Assembly (NCBI GenBank): GCA_958352845.1
Contig: CATWQC010000028.1
Location: 1-23,502 of the forward strand
Direction: 5' to 3'
Source: an uncultured Collinsella sp.
Lineage (GTDB): Bacteria; Actinomycetota; Coriobacteriia; Coriobacteriales; Coriobacteriaceae
DNA: 23,502 nucleotides
Shown piece by piece: positions 12,865 through 20,576 of the stretch (position 1 is the first letter of the stretch; the number at the start of each line of letters is the position of its first letter). Both the position numbers and the translations under genes were made by a program. The notes under the pieces are model-generated. The model worked only from the letters and a program-made list of their open reading frames with translations. It did no database searches and had not been told where the DNA came from.

Positions 12865-14841
12865 TTACTCCTTATTGCGACGGTAGAGGAAGTAACCGCC
12901 CGCGGAGATGACGGCAACGCCAGCGATGGCGAATGCAGCCACCACGCGGTCATCAAAACGATCACCGGTGGTGGGCAGGCCGCCCTTGGTGTTCGTCTTG
13001 TTGGTGGTTACCGTGGTCGTGGTGTCCGACTTGCCAGGCTTCTCGGGCTTGGTGGTGGGCTGCTCGGGCTTAGCGGGCTGCTCGGGGGTACCGGGCTGCT
13101 CAGGAGTACCAGGCTGCTCGGGAGTGCCAGGCTGATCCGGGGTTACCGGGTCGGTGGCAAGAGCGTCCTTGGCGTAGGTGATGGACACCTTGAGGCCGTT
13201 GGTCTCGGTGTTCAGGTCGCTCGGGGTGAAGGGCTGGTCGAAGTTTTCGGCCTTCTGATAGGCGCGCATCTCCTGGAGCAGTGCCTTGCACTTGACGTAG
13301 GTGTTCTCGGTAGCAGCCTTGCCGGCCTTGTTGGCCAGGGCAGTGCGGCCCTCGGTGGTCGTCTCGGCCAGCATGGCGGTGTCGACTTCCTTGTTCTGCT
13401 CGATGAGCTCGTTCTGGAGCGCATCGAGGTAGGTGCGGACGCTGGTAGCGAATTGTGCGCGGTTCGCGAAGCAAAGCGAGTTGATGTCCATCAGGACGTA
13501 GTTAATGGAGTTCTCGGGCTCCTCGTTGTTCACGATGTCCGTCTCGCTGCAGTGACCATAATCAACGGTCTGGTCGCTGAAGTAGGGGCTGACTTCGGTC
13601 ATCAGAGCGGAGTATAGCGGGATAGCGACGGAGAACTCGGCGCAGGAGAGCATCTCCCACTGGATGGTTGCAACCTCGGGGTCATAGCCCTTTCGAATCT
13701 GGAAGAGGTTGGCCTCGGCGTTGCGGTCGGAACCGATGCTGCTGACACCGTCAGTATTGGCATTAAGGCCGGGGACTTTTTCACCGCGGTTGCCGAAGGC
13801 GCGAATCAGCTCAAACGTGTTCCAGTCGGACTTGCTGGGCTGGAAGAACAGCGGCTGCATCTCATGAACCATGGCACCGAGCGTGACGTCATTCTTGTCC
13901 TTGTCCTTGACGATCTCGTAGTCGGTGCCCTCGGTCAGCGGAGCCATAAAGTAGTCGCGGCCCTGGATATAACGCGCCCAAGAGCCCATGCCCGTATTGT
14001 TGATAGATGCACCGTAGGTCTGGGCAACATCGAACTGTCCGTCTTCAAAGTACTTGGCGAAGCCCTTCTCTTCGGGCATAGTCTTGATCCCCTCAGAGTG
14101 GAGGCAGTTCTCAGGATCGTCAAGATTGACCTGGAAATTGAGGTTACTAATGTTGGGGTTGACCGAAGCGACGTCGTCGGTCAGCTTCATAGCGATCCAC
14201 TGGTGGCCGGAAAGCGCGGCGAACAGCCAAGTCTCGGTGTTGTCGGCGATGACAATCTGGTCGTTGGAGCAGACGCCCTGCTCGTCAATCAGACTGCCGA
14301 TAAGCTCGACGCCCTCGCGGGCCGTTGCGCTCTCGCCCAAGATGACGCCCGCGTAACTGTACTCGCCGATGCCGGAATTTTTGACCTCGGGATTTGCTTT
14401 GTGGGCATGCTTGGTCGTGGGATCCGCTGCCTTGGCATCGTCGTTGTAGGAGGTGCTCAGTGTTGCGGAGCAGGAGACGCCCTTCTCATTGATGCCGGCC
14501 TCGGAGTAGGCATCCCAGCGTCCGTCCCACTCAGCAGGATGGTCACGCACGTAGCTGTAACGATACGTAGTCTTGGTCGAGGTGTAGGAGAATCCGGACT
14601 CGTCCGAGCTGTAGGTATGACCAGGGCCATAAGAGGGCTCGATGCCATAGTGTTTGAGGTAACGAGTGCCAATGTCCTCGGCGCGGCCGTAGTACGTGTT
14701 GCCGTCGGCCGTAAGGTTTTTGCCCATGTATATCTGCGTGCAGGCGAGCGCAGATGTCGGCATGGACATGATGGTTGCAGCTCCAAAGGCGAGGCCTATG
14801 CCTAGCTTCTTGAGCGCGTTGACGGGGTGAGTTTTCCTCAT
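12865..14841 (-). CDS. Cell-wall-anchored C69 family dipeptidase
   Basis: Predicted surface peptidase of family C69 (U34, Ntn-hydrolase fold), 658 residues. A signal peptide ends at ALA, which exposes Cys34 of CTQIYMGKNLTADG as the N-terminal nucleophile. Other family features seen are NTYYGRAEDIGTRYLKH, EAGINEKGVSCSATLS, and IADNTETWLFAALSGHQWIAMKL. After the catalytic part comes a helical region, then a Pro-rich linker with repeated TPEQPG (about 566-590). The C-terminal sorting signal is LPTTG at 622-626, a hydrophobic helix and a RRNKE tail. Sortase should attach it to peptidoglycan. The ATG at 14841 has GGGAGGG seven bases upstream. These enzymes cut dipeptides or peptides with free N termini, possibly of dietary, host or cell-wall origin. 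Its target here is unknown. Confidence 0.9.
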   Translation of the reverse strand: MRKTHPVNALKKLGIGLAFGAATIMSMPTSALACTQIYMGKNLTADGNTYYGRAEDIGTRYLKHYGIEPSYGPGHTYSSDESGFSYTSTKTTYRYSYVRDHPAEWDGRWDAYSEAGINEKGVSCSATLSTSYNDDAKAADPTTKHAHKANPEVKNSGIGEYSYAGVILGESATAREGVELIGSLIDEQGVCSNDQIVIADNTETWLFAALSGHQWIAMKLTDDVASVNPNISNLNFQVNLDDPENCLHSEGIKTMPEEKGFAKYFEDGQFDVAQTYGASINNTGMGSWARYIQGRDYFMAPLTEGTDYEIVKDKDKNDVTLGAMVHEMQPLFFQPSKSDWNTFELIRAFGNRGEKVPGLNANTDGVSSIGSDRNAEANLFQIRKGYDPEVATIQWEMLSCAEFSVAIPLYSALMTEVSPYFSDQTVDYGHCSETDIVNNEEPENSINYVLMDINSLCFANRAQFATSVRTYLDALQNELIEQNKEVDTAMLAETTTEGRTALANKAGKAATENTYVKCKALLQEMRAYQKAENFDQPFTPSDLNTETNGLKVSITYAKDALATDPVTPDQPGTPEQPGTPEQPGTPEQPAKPEQPTTKPEKPGKSDTTTTVTTNKTNTKGGLPTTGDRFDDRVVAAFAIAGVAVISAGGYFLYRRNKE

Positions 14842-15060
14842 TTTCCCTCCCAGCGTGCGAAAGCCCTCCGTTGCCAGAGGGCTTCAGCCAATAAAGACAC
14901 CCCATTAGCGTAACGAACTGGAAACAATATTCATCTATGAAAGAAACTTACTCGATAAGCGTAATGAAATATGCGATGAGTGGTTAATTATACTCAGTTT
15001 GTAGCTTTACTTTAATAAAGACGCCCTGTGATTACTGTAGCCGAATAAAGTAGCTGGAAT
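14842..15060 (-). promoter_or_regulatory. AT-rich promoter and long leader of the C69 peptidase gene
   Basis: A perfect minus-strand TATAAT lies at 14992-14987 with no good -35. Transcription from it would give a leader of about 140 bases, containing AAGCCCTC/GAGGGCTT (14861-14868 with 14877-14884), an 8-bp hairpin followed on the minus strand by TTTC and only 13 bases before the ribosome binding site. I see no gene in the gap 14842-15147 and no known riboswitch class in it. Confidence 0.5.
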
Positions 15061-15076
15061 GCCCGAAATGAAAATC

Positions 15077-15111
15077 CCCCCGCTGTTTGGCAAATGCATA
15101 AACAGCGGGGG
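15077..15111 (-). terminator. Terminator after the lipid kinase/miniprotein operon
   Basis: A perfect 12-bp stem CCCCCGCTGTTT/AAACAGCGGGGG around an 11-base loop, with GGATTTTC following on the minus strand, 37 bases after the miniprotein stop. Confidence 0.85.
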
Positions 15112-15147
15112 AGACGATAATTGGATGAATATCATACCAATGTGGAA

Positions 15148-15240
15148 TTACTTCTTCCGGCGGTGGATCACGTTGATCGCATAGCCGACGAGCATGGCCA
15201 AAACGATGATGATAAAGCCGAGCAGGGGATTGTCGTTCAT
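15148..15240 (-). CDS. 30-residue membrane miniprotein coupled to the lipid kinase gene
   Basis: A 30-codon open frame beginning MNDNPLLGF, with one hydrophobic helix (about residues 6-25, FIIIVLAMLVGYAINVI) and a basic tail HRRKK that predicts an N-out, C-in orientation. AGGAGG lies five bases before the ATG and overlaps the stop codon region of the lipid kinase gene; only nine bases separate the two frames. The terminator follows the frame closely, so it is the last gene of the unit. The strong ribosome binding site, coding-like context and clean membrane helix make it a real gene. No family is recognised. It might anchor or regulate the kinase. Confidence 0.75.
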   Translation of the reverse strand: MNDNPLLGFIIIVLAMLVGYAINVIHRRKK

Positions 15241-15249
15241 AGGGTCCTC

Positions 15250-16167
15250 CTATTTTCCAAGCGGGGAGAATTCGTCGACGATGAGGTCGAGGCATTGTGG
15301 AAGCGCGCGGGCTCCAAAGACGCCCGAATTGCTGGAGATAATTTCGCCATCGAACTGCATGCCCAGCGACGGGGTGCAGGTGATCTTGGCTTCCTTGGTC
15401 TGGATGATCTTGAACTGCGGGCGCCCGAGTACCTTGCCGGCGGGGTCGAGTGCGGCGGTGATCACGGTAGGCAGCAGCTGCACGGTGCGCACGGGTTCGA
15501 TGACCGCAATGTCGACCATGCCATCGTTCATACGGCAGTCGGGGAACAGGTTGATGTCGTTTTGGATGACCGAGGTGTTGCCGGCCATGCAGCAGATGCC
15601 GTCGAGCTCCTCGACAATGCCGTCATGCTCAATCGTAAAGTGCGCTACCGTAGGGTTGGGCGTGGCGAGCGCAGAGAGGAAGTAGGCAATCTCGCCGATG
15701 TCGTTTTTGGTGGGGGCGGCCTTCATCATGATCTCGGCGTCGAAGCCCGAGCCGGCGATGATGATGAAGCCGTGGCGCTTCTCGTTGCCGTTCTCGTCGA
15801 GCCAAAAGAGCTCACCCATGTCGACTTTGACCGTGCGACCGGCACGGCAGGCCTTGGCGAGCGCCGCTGCCTCGGGGGCATTGCCGATGTTGTTGAAGAA
15901 CAGGCAGGCTGTGCCGGAGGGGAAGACGAGCGTGGGGACACCGCACCCGCGCATCTGGTCGAGCACGTTGGAGACGGTGCCGTCGCCGCCCGAAACGACC
16001 ACGCGATCAAACTCGCGCACGTCTGCCACGGCATCCTCGGGCTCCATGCCATCGCCGATAAAACGCATCACGACCTCGTCGCCGCCCTGCGCGAGGGCGT
16101 GCGTGAATGCGTAGATTTCATCTGAGCTGGGGCCCGATGCCGGGTTGTGGATGATAAGGCAGCGCAT
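15250..16167 (-). CDS. Diacylglycerol-kinase-like lipid kinase
   Basis: Predicted soluble lipid kinase of the DagK/YegS catalytic family, 305 residues. It phosphorylates diacylglycerol or a related lipid at the inner face of the membrane using ATP. Seen: IIHNPASG at the N terminus, the nucleotide-binding VVSGGDGTVSNV (about residues 56-67), VFPSGTACLFFNNIG, GSGFDAEIM, and a C-terminal MQFDGEII that closes the fold. The ATG at 16167 has GGGAAC upstream. A 30-residue membrane protein follows after nine bases. In Gram-positive bacteria DagK recycles diacylglycerol released by lipoteichoic acid synthesis. Whether this enzyme does so, or makes another phospholipid, is not certain. Confidence 0.87.
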   Translation of the reverse strand: MRCLIIHNPASGPSSDEIYAFTHALAQGGDEVVMRFIGDGMEPEDAVADVREFDRVVVSGGDGTVSNVLDQMRGCGVPTLVFPSGTACLFFNNIGNAPEAAALAKACRAGRTVKVDMGELFWLDENGNEKRHGFIIIAGSGFDAEIMMKAAPTKNDIGEIAYFLSALATPNPTVAHFTIEHDGIVEELDGICCMAGNTSVIQNDINLFPDCRMNDGMVDIAVIEPVRTVQLLPTVITAALDPAGKVLGRPQFKIIQTKEAKITCTPSLGMQFDGEIISSNSGVFGARALPQCLDLIVDEFSPLGK

Positions 16168-16195
16168 ACTTACGTTCCCGTTCTGTGACTAACCG

Positions 16196-16203
16196 AGTAT
16201 AGT
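16196..16203. promoter_or_regulatory. Overlapping divergent -10 elements
   Basis: TATACT on the minus strand (16201-16196) and TATAGT on the plus strand (16198-16203) share four bases. They would serve the lipid kinase gene and the RNase D gene, so only one polymerase could bind at a time. No convincing -35 is seen for either. Confidence 0.5.
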
Positions 16204-16265
16204 TGTAAGGCAATGCCGATATCCTACCCGTGTTTTTCGGGCCTAACCTTATTCGATGGGTTGAT

Positions 16266-17399
16266 ATGTACATTTCCACACATCAGGCTCTACTCGACTT
16301 TTGCCAGCGCGCCCGTGAGTTCGACGCGATTGCCGTCGATACCGAGTTTTTGCGCGAGCGCACATTCCACCCGCGCCTGTGCTTGGTTCAGATTGCCACC
16401 CCTGCCGAGAGCGTCGCGGTCGATCCTCTGGTAATCGACGACCTATCGCCGCTGGCCGAGCTTATGGCCGACGAGAGCGTGACCAAGGTCTTCCACGCGT
16501 GCTCGCAGGATATGGAGGTCATGCTCCATACTGTGGGCGTGCTGCCACGACCGATTTTCGATACGCAGGTCGCCGCCGCCTTTTTGGGCGAGCGCCAGCA
16601 GATTTCGTATGGCGCGCTTGTTCAGACGTTCTGCGGCGTATCGCTGCCCAAGACCGAGTCACTGACCGACTGGTCGCGCCGCCCGCTGACCGATAAGCAG
16701 GTTGAGTATGCGATCGATGACGTCAAGTACCTGATCGTCGCCTATACCGAGATGATGAGCCGCCTGCGCGAGCTGGGCCGTGTGGACTGGGTGCTCGACG
16801 AGCTGCGCCCGCTGGCTGACGAGTCGCACTATCGCGCCGATCGCCACGAGGCGTTCCGCAAGGTCAAACGCATCAATTCGTGCAGCCGTCACCAGTTGGG
16901 CATCGCGCGCGAGCTCGCCGCCTGGCGCGAGGACCGCGCCGAGCGCCGTAACATCCCGCGCAAGTGGGTCATGTCCGACGACACGCTGCTTGCGCTCGTT
17001 AAGCGCAATCCCGTGCGTGTTGAGGAGTTCCGCAGCATCCGCGGCACCGACCAGCTGGGGGAGCGCGACGTGGACGGCGCGCTCATGGCCATCAAGCGCG
17101 GTGCGAGCTGCCCGCACGACCGCCTGCCGCTCATGGTGCGCGGGCACCGTCAGATCTCGCCGGAGCTGGAGAGCGTGACGGACCTGATGTACGCGCTCAT
17201 CCGCCTGGTTGCCGAACGCTCGGGAGTGGCGACCTCGGTCATTGCCTCGCGCGATGACCTGGCCGACTATATTGAGCATCCCGAGCAGAGCCCCTTGCGC
17301 GAAGGCTGGCGCTTTGAGCTTGTGGGCTCGCGCCTGGACGATCTGCTCTCGGGCAACATGGGACTCACCGTGAAGGACGGAAAGATTGAACTGTTATAG
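16266..17399 (+). CDS. rnd: Ribonuclease D
   Basis: 3'-to-5' exoribonuclease of the DEDDy family that trims tRNA precursors and other stable RNAs, 377 residues. Exo motif I is AIAVDTEF (Asp25, Glu27), motif II FHACSQDMEVM (Asp82), and motif III EYAIDDVKYL with the Tyr148-x3-Asp152 pattern. An HRDC domain follows (about residues 200-265: RHQLGIARELAAWREDRAERRNIPRKWVMSDDTLLALVKRNP), and a C-terminal helical part completes the standard layout. I use the ATG at 16266; the ribosome binding site is weak (GATGGG). A GTG start at 16230 would add 12 residues with no site. Confidence 0.92.
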   Translation: MYISTHQALLDFCQRAREFDAIAVDTEFLRERTFHPRLCLVQIATPAESVAVDPLVIDDLSPLAELMADESVTKVFHACSQDMEVMLHTVGVLPRPIFDTQVAAAFLGERQQISYGALVQTFCGVSLPKTESLTDWSRRPLTDKQVEYAIDDVKYLIVAYTEMMSRLRELGRVDWVLDELRPLADESHYRADRHEAFRKVKRINSCSRHQLGIARELAAWREDRAERRNIPRKWVMSDDTLLALVKRNPVRVEEFRSIRGTDQLGERDVDGALMAIKRGASCPHDRLPLMVRGHRQISPELESVTDLMYALIRLVAERSGVATSVIASRDDLADYIEHPEQSPLREGWRFELVGSRLDDLLSGNMGLTVKDGKIELL

Positions 17400-17463
17400 G
17401 GAAGCCTAGCCGGCTGAGTGGGTAAAATACCTCCAACGTGTAACTCGATTCGGAGGAATTCGC

Positions 17464-18168
17464 ATGCCTTATTACTATGGATACGGCTTTGGCATCGACC
17501 CGCTGTACCTGCTGGTTGTTCTTGTCTGCACGGTGCTTGGCCTTGCCGCACAGAACTATATCAACTCGACGTACAAAACCTGGTCCAAGGTTCGCTCGGA
17601 CGGCGATACGGGTGCCACAGTCGCTCGCCGCATGCTCGATGCCAACGGTTGTAGCGCCGTGGGTATCAAGGGTGTCGCTGGCGAGCTCACCGACCATTAC
17701 AACCCGCAGGACAACAACCTGTATCTGTCGGATGCCAACCGTTCGGGCGGATCGGTCGCAAGCGTTGCCGTCGCCTGTCACGAGGCAGGCCACGCCGCTC
17801 AGCGTCAAAGCGGCTATGCCATGATGAAGGTGCGCACCGCCCTGGTCCCGGTTGTCAACTTTACCCAGAACACTTGGACCATCGTGTTGCTCTTGGGCCT
17901 GTTTATGAACATTGCCGGGCTCACATCCCTCGCGTTGGTCTTCTTCTCGTTTAGTGTACTGTTCCAACTCGTTACGCTGCCTGTCGAGATTGATGCCAGC
18001 CGACGCGCCGTGGCGTATATTGAGCAGTCGGGCATGAGCTCCAAGCAGGTCAACGGTGCCAAGAAGGTCCTGACGGCAGCCGCACTTACCTATGTGGCCG
18101 CAGCGCTCACTTCGATTATTCAGCTGCTCTACCTGATGGCTCGCTACAACAGAAACTCCAACCGATAA
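17464..18168 (+). CDS. Membrane zinc metallopeptidase, YugP-like
   Basis: Integral membrane peptidase of the YugP (zinc-dependent neutral protease) family, 234 residues. Seen: an N-terminal hydrophobic helix (about 12-30), GxTGATVARRMLDANG, DHYNPQDNNLYLS typical of the family, and the zinc site HEAGH (His106, Glu107, His110). Two or three more membrane segments come after it (about 133-165 and 195-225), and LPVEIDASRRA supplies a likely third ligand, Glu. GGAGG lies eight bases before the ATG. TAAAAT at 17422-17427 is a possible -10. Substrates are not known in this family. Confidence 0.87.
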   Translation: MPYYYGYGFGIDPLYLLVVLVCTVLGLAAQNYINSTYKTWSKVRSDGDTGATVARRMLDANGCSAVGIKGVAGELTDHYNPQDNNLYLSDANRSGGSVASVAVACHEAGHAAQRQSGYAMMKVRTALVPVVNFTQNTWTIVLLLGLFMNIAGLTSLALVFFSFSVLFQLVTLPVEIDASRRAVAYIEQSGMSSKQVNGAKKVLTAAALTYVAAALTSIIQLLYLMARYNRNSNR

Positions 18169-18184
18169 CAAATTGGGTCGCTGG

Positions 18185-18222
18185 GCGCCGCGGGAATTTG
18201 TGTCCCCGCGGCGCTGTACTAT
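18185..18222 (+). promoter_or_regulatory. GC-rich hairpin plus -10-like hexamer before xseA
   Basis: GCGCCGCGGG (18185-18194) and CCCGCGGCGC (18205-18214) form a perfect 10-bp stem; TACTAT (18217-18222) follows two bases later. It could terminate the peptidase transcript (no T-run) and start the xseAB transcript. Same arrangement as 3382-3422 and 8347-8385. Confidence 0.5.
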
Positions 18223-18283
18223 GTGTTGGACTTGAATTTGCGCAGGGCAGGAGCCCTTGTGCACGATGACGAAAGGAGGCTGC

Positions 18284-19735
18284 GTGGCAGGCTGGAATCT
18301 AACCGGCAATGCCGTTTCCGCCGAGTTCGACGGTTCGGATGAGCAGGAGCGCAAGGAGCTCAGCGTGAGCCAGGCGGTAGAGATCGCTGCCGGTGCGCTC
18401 GATGCCATTCCGCAGCTGAGCGTCCTGGGCGAGGTCACGGGCTTCCGTGGCCCCAATGCCCGAAGCGGCCACTGCTACTTCCAGATCAAGGACGATTCGG
18501 CCGCCGTTGACTGCATCATTTGGAAGGGTGCCTATCTCAAGCGCACGTTCGATCTGCGCGACGGCATGCAGGTGAGCTTTAAGGGCAGCTTCAATCTCTA
18601 TAAGGCCACGGGCCGCATGAGCTTTGTCGCTCGCTCGTTTTCGCTGGCGGGGGAGGGCCTGCTGCGTCAACAAGTGGCGCAACTGGCCGAAAAGCTACGC
18701 CGCGAGGGCCTGATGGACGAAGCACGCAAGCGCCGCATTCCGGTGTTTTGCTCGCGTGTGGCGGTCGTCACCTCGCTTTCGGGTGCCGTAATCGACGACG
18801 TTAAGCGCACATTGCGCCGTCGCAACCCGCTCGTCGAGCTTGTCTGCGTGGGCGCAAAGGTCCAGGGCGAGGGTGCGCCGGCAGAGCTTATTGAAGGCTT
18901 GCGCCGCGCCGCTGCCATTACGCCGGCGCCCGATTGCATTTTGCTCGTGCGTGGCGGCGGTTCCTTCGAGGACCTCATGACCTTTAACGACGAGGAACTT
19001 GCCCGTGCGGTGGCAGCCTGTCCCGTGCCTGTGGTGACGGGCATTGGGCATGAGCCCGATACCTCGATCTGCGACATGGTGAGCGACCGTCGCGCCTCCA
19101 CGCCAACGGCAGCGGCGGAATCGGTGGCACCGGCTATGACGGAGTTGGCCGACGTGCTCGAGACGCGCCATCAGCGTCTGGGCGCCGCGATGGCTTCGAT
19201 GATCGGGTCGGATCAGGTTGATCTGGAAATGCTCGACCAGCGCGGTCGTCGTGCTTGGGACACCTATACGGCTCGTCTGGGCGATGCGCTCGATGCCGCC
19301 GCGTGCCGCCCGTGCCTCAACGATCCAACGTTTATGGTCGAGCGTCGCGAGTCTGAGCTTGCCTTGACGGCCGATCGTCTGTCCGGCGCCATAACGCGTT
19401 CGGTTGGGGCCTTCCGCTCCAACTTCGAGCGTCTGCCCGAGCGCTTGATCGCAAGCACCTCAGGACTCGATGGCAAGCGCCATGCGCTCACGCTCGCAAG
19501 CTCCCGCCTGGAGCATCAGGGGCGCACGATGCTCAGCAAGCAATCGTCCGACCTGGGCCGTGCGGCAGCCTCGCTCGATGCCCTGTCGCCGCTCAAGGTG
19601 CTTGCCCGTGGTTATTCCATCGCGTACAGCGATGATGGGGTGGCCACGAGCGCCAAGACCTTTAAGCCCGGTGACGCCATTCGCGTGCGCATGGCAGACG
19701 GCAACGTGGCGGCAACGGTCGATACGGTCGAGTAG
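18284..19735 (+). CDS. xseA: Exodeoxyribonuclease VII large subunit
   Basis: Catalytic subunit of exonuclease VII, which degrades single-stranded DNA from both ends during repair and recombination, 483 residues. Seen: N-terminal OB-fold with LSVLGEVTGFR, GHCYFQIKDDSAAVDCIIWKG; then VAVVTSLSGAVIDDVKRTLRRRNP, ILLVRGGGSFEDLMTFNDEELARAV, and GIGHEPDTSICDMVSDRRASTPTAAAE, all conserved; then a long helical region and C-terminal PLKVLARGYSI. I chose GTG at 18284, with AAAGGAGG four bases upstream; ATGs at 18257 and 18266 lie before this site and have none. xseB follows after 42 bases. Confidence 0.95.
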   Translation: MAGWNLTGNAVSAEFDGSDEQERKELSVSQAVEIAAGALDAIPQLSVLGEVTGFRGPNARSGHCYFQIKDDSAAVDCIIWKGAYLKRTFDLRDGMQVSFKGSFNLYKATGRMSFVARSFSLAGEGLLRQQVAQLAEKLRREGLMDEARKRRIPVFCSRVAVVTSLSGAVIDDVKRTLRRRNPLVELVCVGAKVQGEGAPAELIEGLRRAAAITPAPDCILLVRGGGSFEDLMTFNDEELARAVAACPVPVVTGIGHEPDTSICDMVSDRRASTPTAAAESVAPAMTELADVLETRHQRLGAAMASMIGSDQVDLEMLDQRGRRAWDTYTARLGDALDAAACRPCLNDPTFMVERRESELALTADRLSGAITRSVGAFRSNFERLPERLIASTSGLDGKRHALTLASSRLEHQGRTMLSKQSSDLGRAAASLDALSPLKVLARGYSIAYSDDGVATSAKTFKPGDAIRVRMADGNVAATVDTVE

Positions 19736-19777
19736 GCCGCGTTTCATAGCGATAAACCTTTAGGAAAGGAAACAGAT

Positions 19778-20044
19778 ATGGCAGAGAAGACCCCGGTCGA
19801 GCAGCTTACGTACAAGCAGGCTTCACAGGAGTTGGAGCTCATCATCCGCAGCTTGGAGTCGGGTGATATGGAGCTCGAGGAGTCGCTTGAGAGCTATACC
19901 CGCGGCGTCGAGCTCCTCAAGAGCCTGCGTACCCGCTTGTCCGATGCCGAGCAGAAGGTCTCGGTGCTCCTGAAGGACGTCGACGGCAACGACGTGCTCG
20001 CCGACGGCGAAGCCGCCAACACCGACGACAACCTTTCGTTCTAA
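19778..20044 (+). CDS. xseB: Exodeoxyribonuclease VII small subunit
   Basis: Small helical partner of XseA; several copies wrap around the large subunit's helical arm. At 88 residues it has the family pattern: LTYKQASQELELIIRSLESGDMELEESLESYTRGVELLKSLRTRLSDAEQKV. AGGAAAGG lies about eight bases before the ATG. The acidic tail (DGNDVLADGEAANTDDN) is usual for the family. It is co-transcribed with xseA. Confidence 0.94.
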   Translation: MAEKTPVEQLTYKQASQELELIIRSLESGDMELEESLESYTRGVELLKSLRTRLSDAEQKVSVLLKDVDGNDVLADGEAANTDDNLSF

Positions 20045-20051
20045 CCATCCC

Positions 20052-20074
20052 GACCAAATATAATTACCTTGGTC
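20052..20074 (+). promoter_or_regulatory. -10 element inside an inverted repeat, before the HIT gene
   Basis: TATAAT (20059-20064) lies between GACCAA (20052-20057) and TTGGTC (20069-20074). It could be a repressor operator overlapping the promoter of the HIT gene, whose ATG is 20 bases downstream. Confidence 0.45.
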
Positions 20075-20093
20075 TGTGAGAAAGGAACCAACC

Positions 20094-20429
20094 ATGTGTG
20101 ATTGCATCTTCTGCAAAATTGCCAACCACGAGATCCCCTCGACCGTCGTCTACGAGGATGACCAGGTCATCGCGTTCGACGACCTCAATCCCCAGGCGCC
20201 GGTCCACACGCTCGTGATCCCCAAGAAGCACTACAGTGACATCGCCGATAACGTGCCCGCCGAGACCATGGGCGCCATGGCCCACGCCATCCAGGAGGTC
20301 GCCAAGGCCAAGGGTCTGGAGGACGGTTTCCGCGTCATCTCCAACAAGGGCGTCAACGCCGGTCAGACCGTCATGCACTTCCACATGCACGTCCTCGGCG
20401 GCAAGAACCTGGGCGAGAACCTCATCTGA
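20094..20429 (+). CDS. HIT family nucleotide hydrolase/transferase (HinT-like)
   Basis: Histidine-triad protein of the HinT branch, 111 residues; such proteins cleave adenosine phosphoramidates and related AMP esters. Seen: CDCIFCKIANHEIPSTVVYEDD (Cys pair typical of the branch), FDDLNPQAPVHTLVIPKKH, and the triad HFHMHVLGG (His95, His97, His99). The ATG at 20094 has AAAGGA about nine bases upstream; the in-frame GTG at 20076 has no site and falls just after the palindrome. Confidence 0.94.
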   Translation: MCDCIFCKIANHEIPSTVVYEDDQVIAFDDLNPQAPVHTLVIPKKHYSDIADNVPAETMGAMAHAIQEVAKAKGLEDGFRVISNKGVNAGQTVMHFHMHVLGGKNLGENLI

Positions 20430-20489
20430 GGGCGCTTTTTCCTTGCAATGAAACGGAAGCTCAAGCACCGATAACTTATATATCAACGC

Positions 20490-20523
20490 AATAAACCCGA
20501 GCGCGAGGGCGTTTGGGTTTATT
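20490..20523. terminator. Probable terminator between the HIT and acetate kinase genes
   Basis: AATAAACCC/GGGTTTATT is a perfect 9-bp stem with a 16-base GC-rich loop that can fold further. T-rich sequence follows. It lies 61 bases after the HIT stop and 54 before ackA. Confidence 0.6.
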
Positions 20524-20576
20524 ATTGAAGCGTATGTAACCTGGCGGCGCCACACCGCCTGTTAGTAGGGAGACAC

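Noticed and set aside
13060..13140. Short tandem DNA repeats
   Set aside because: They encode the TPEQPG wall-spanning linker of the C69 peptidase and need no separate explanation.
13864..14805. 313-codon frame antisense to the C69 peptidase
   Set aside because: Antisense shadow; the minus strand has a complete signal peptide, catalytic Cys and sorting signal.
14861..14884. SAM or cyclic-di-GMP riboswitch before the C69 gene
   Set aside because: Only one short hairpin is present and none of the conserved core sequences of these classes could be found.
15076..15111. Possible rho-independent terminator acting on the plus strand
   Set aside because: No plus-strand gene ends nearby and the T-rich tail is on the minus strand.
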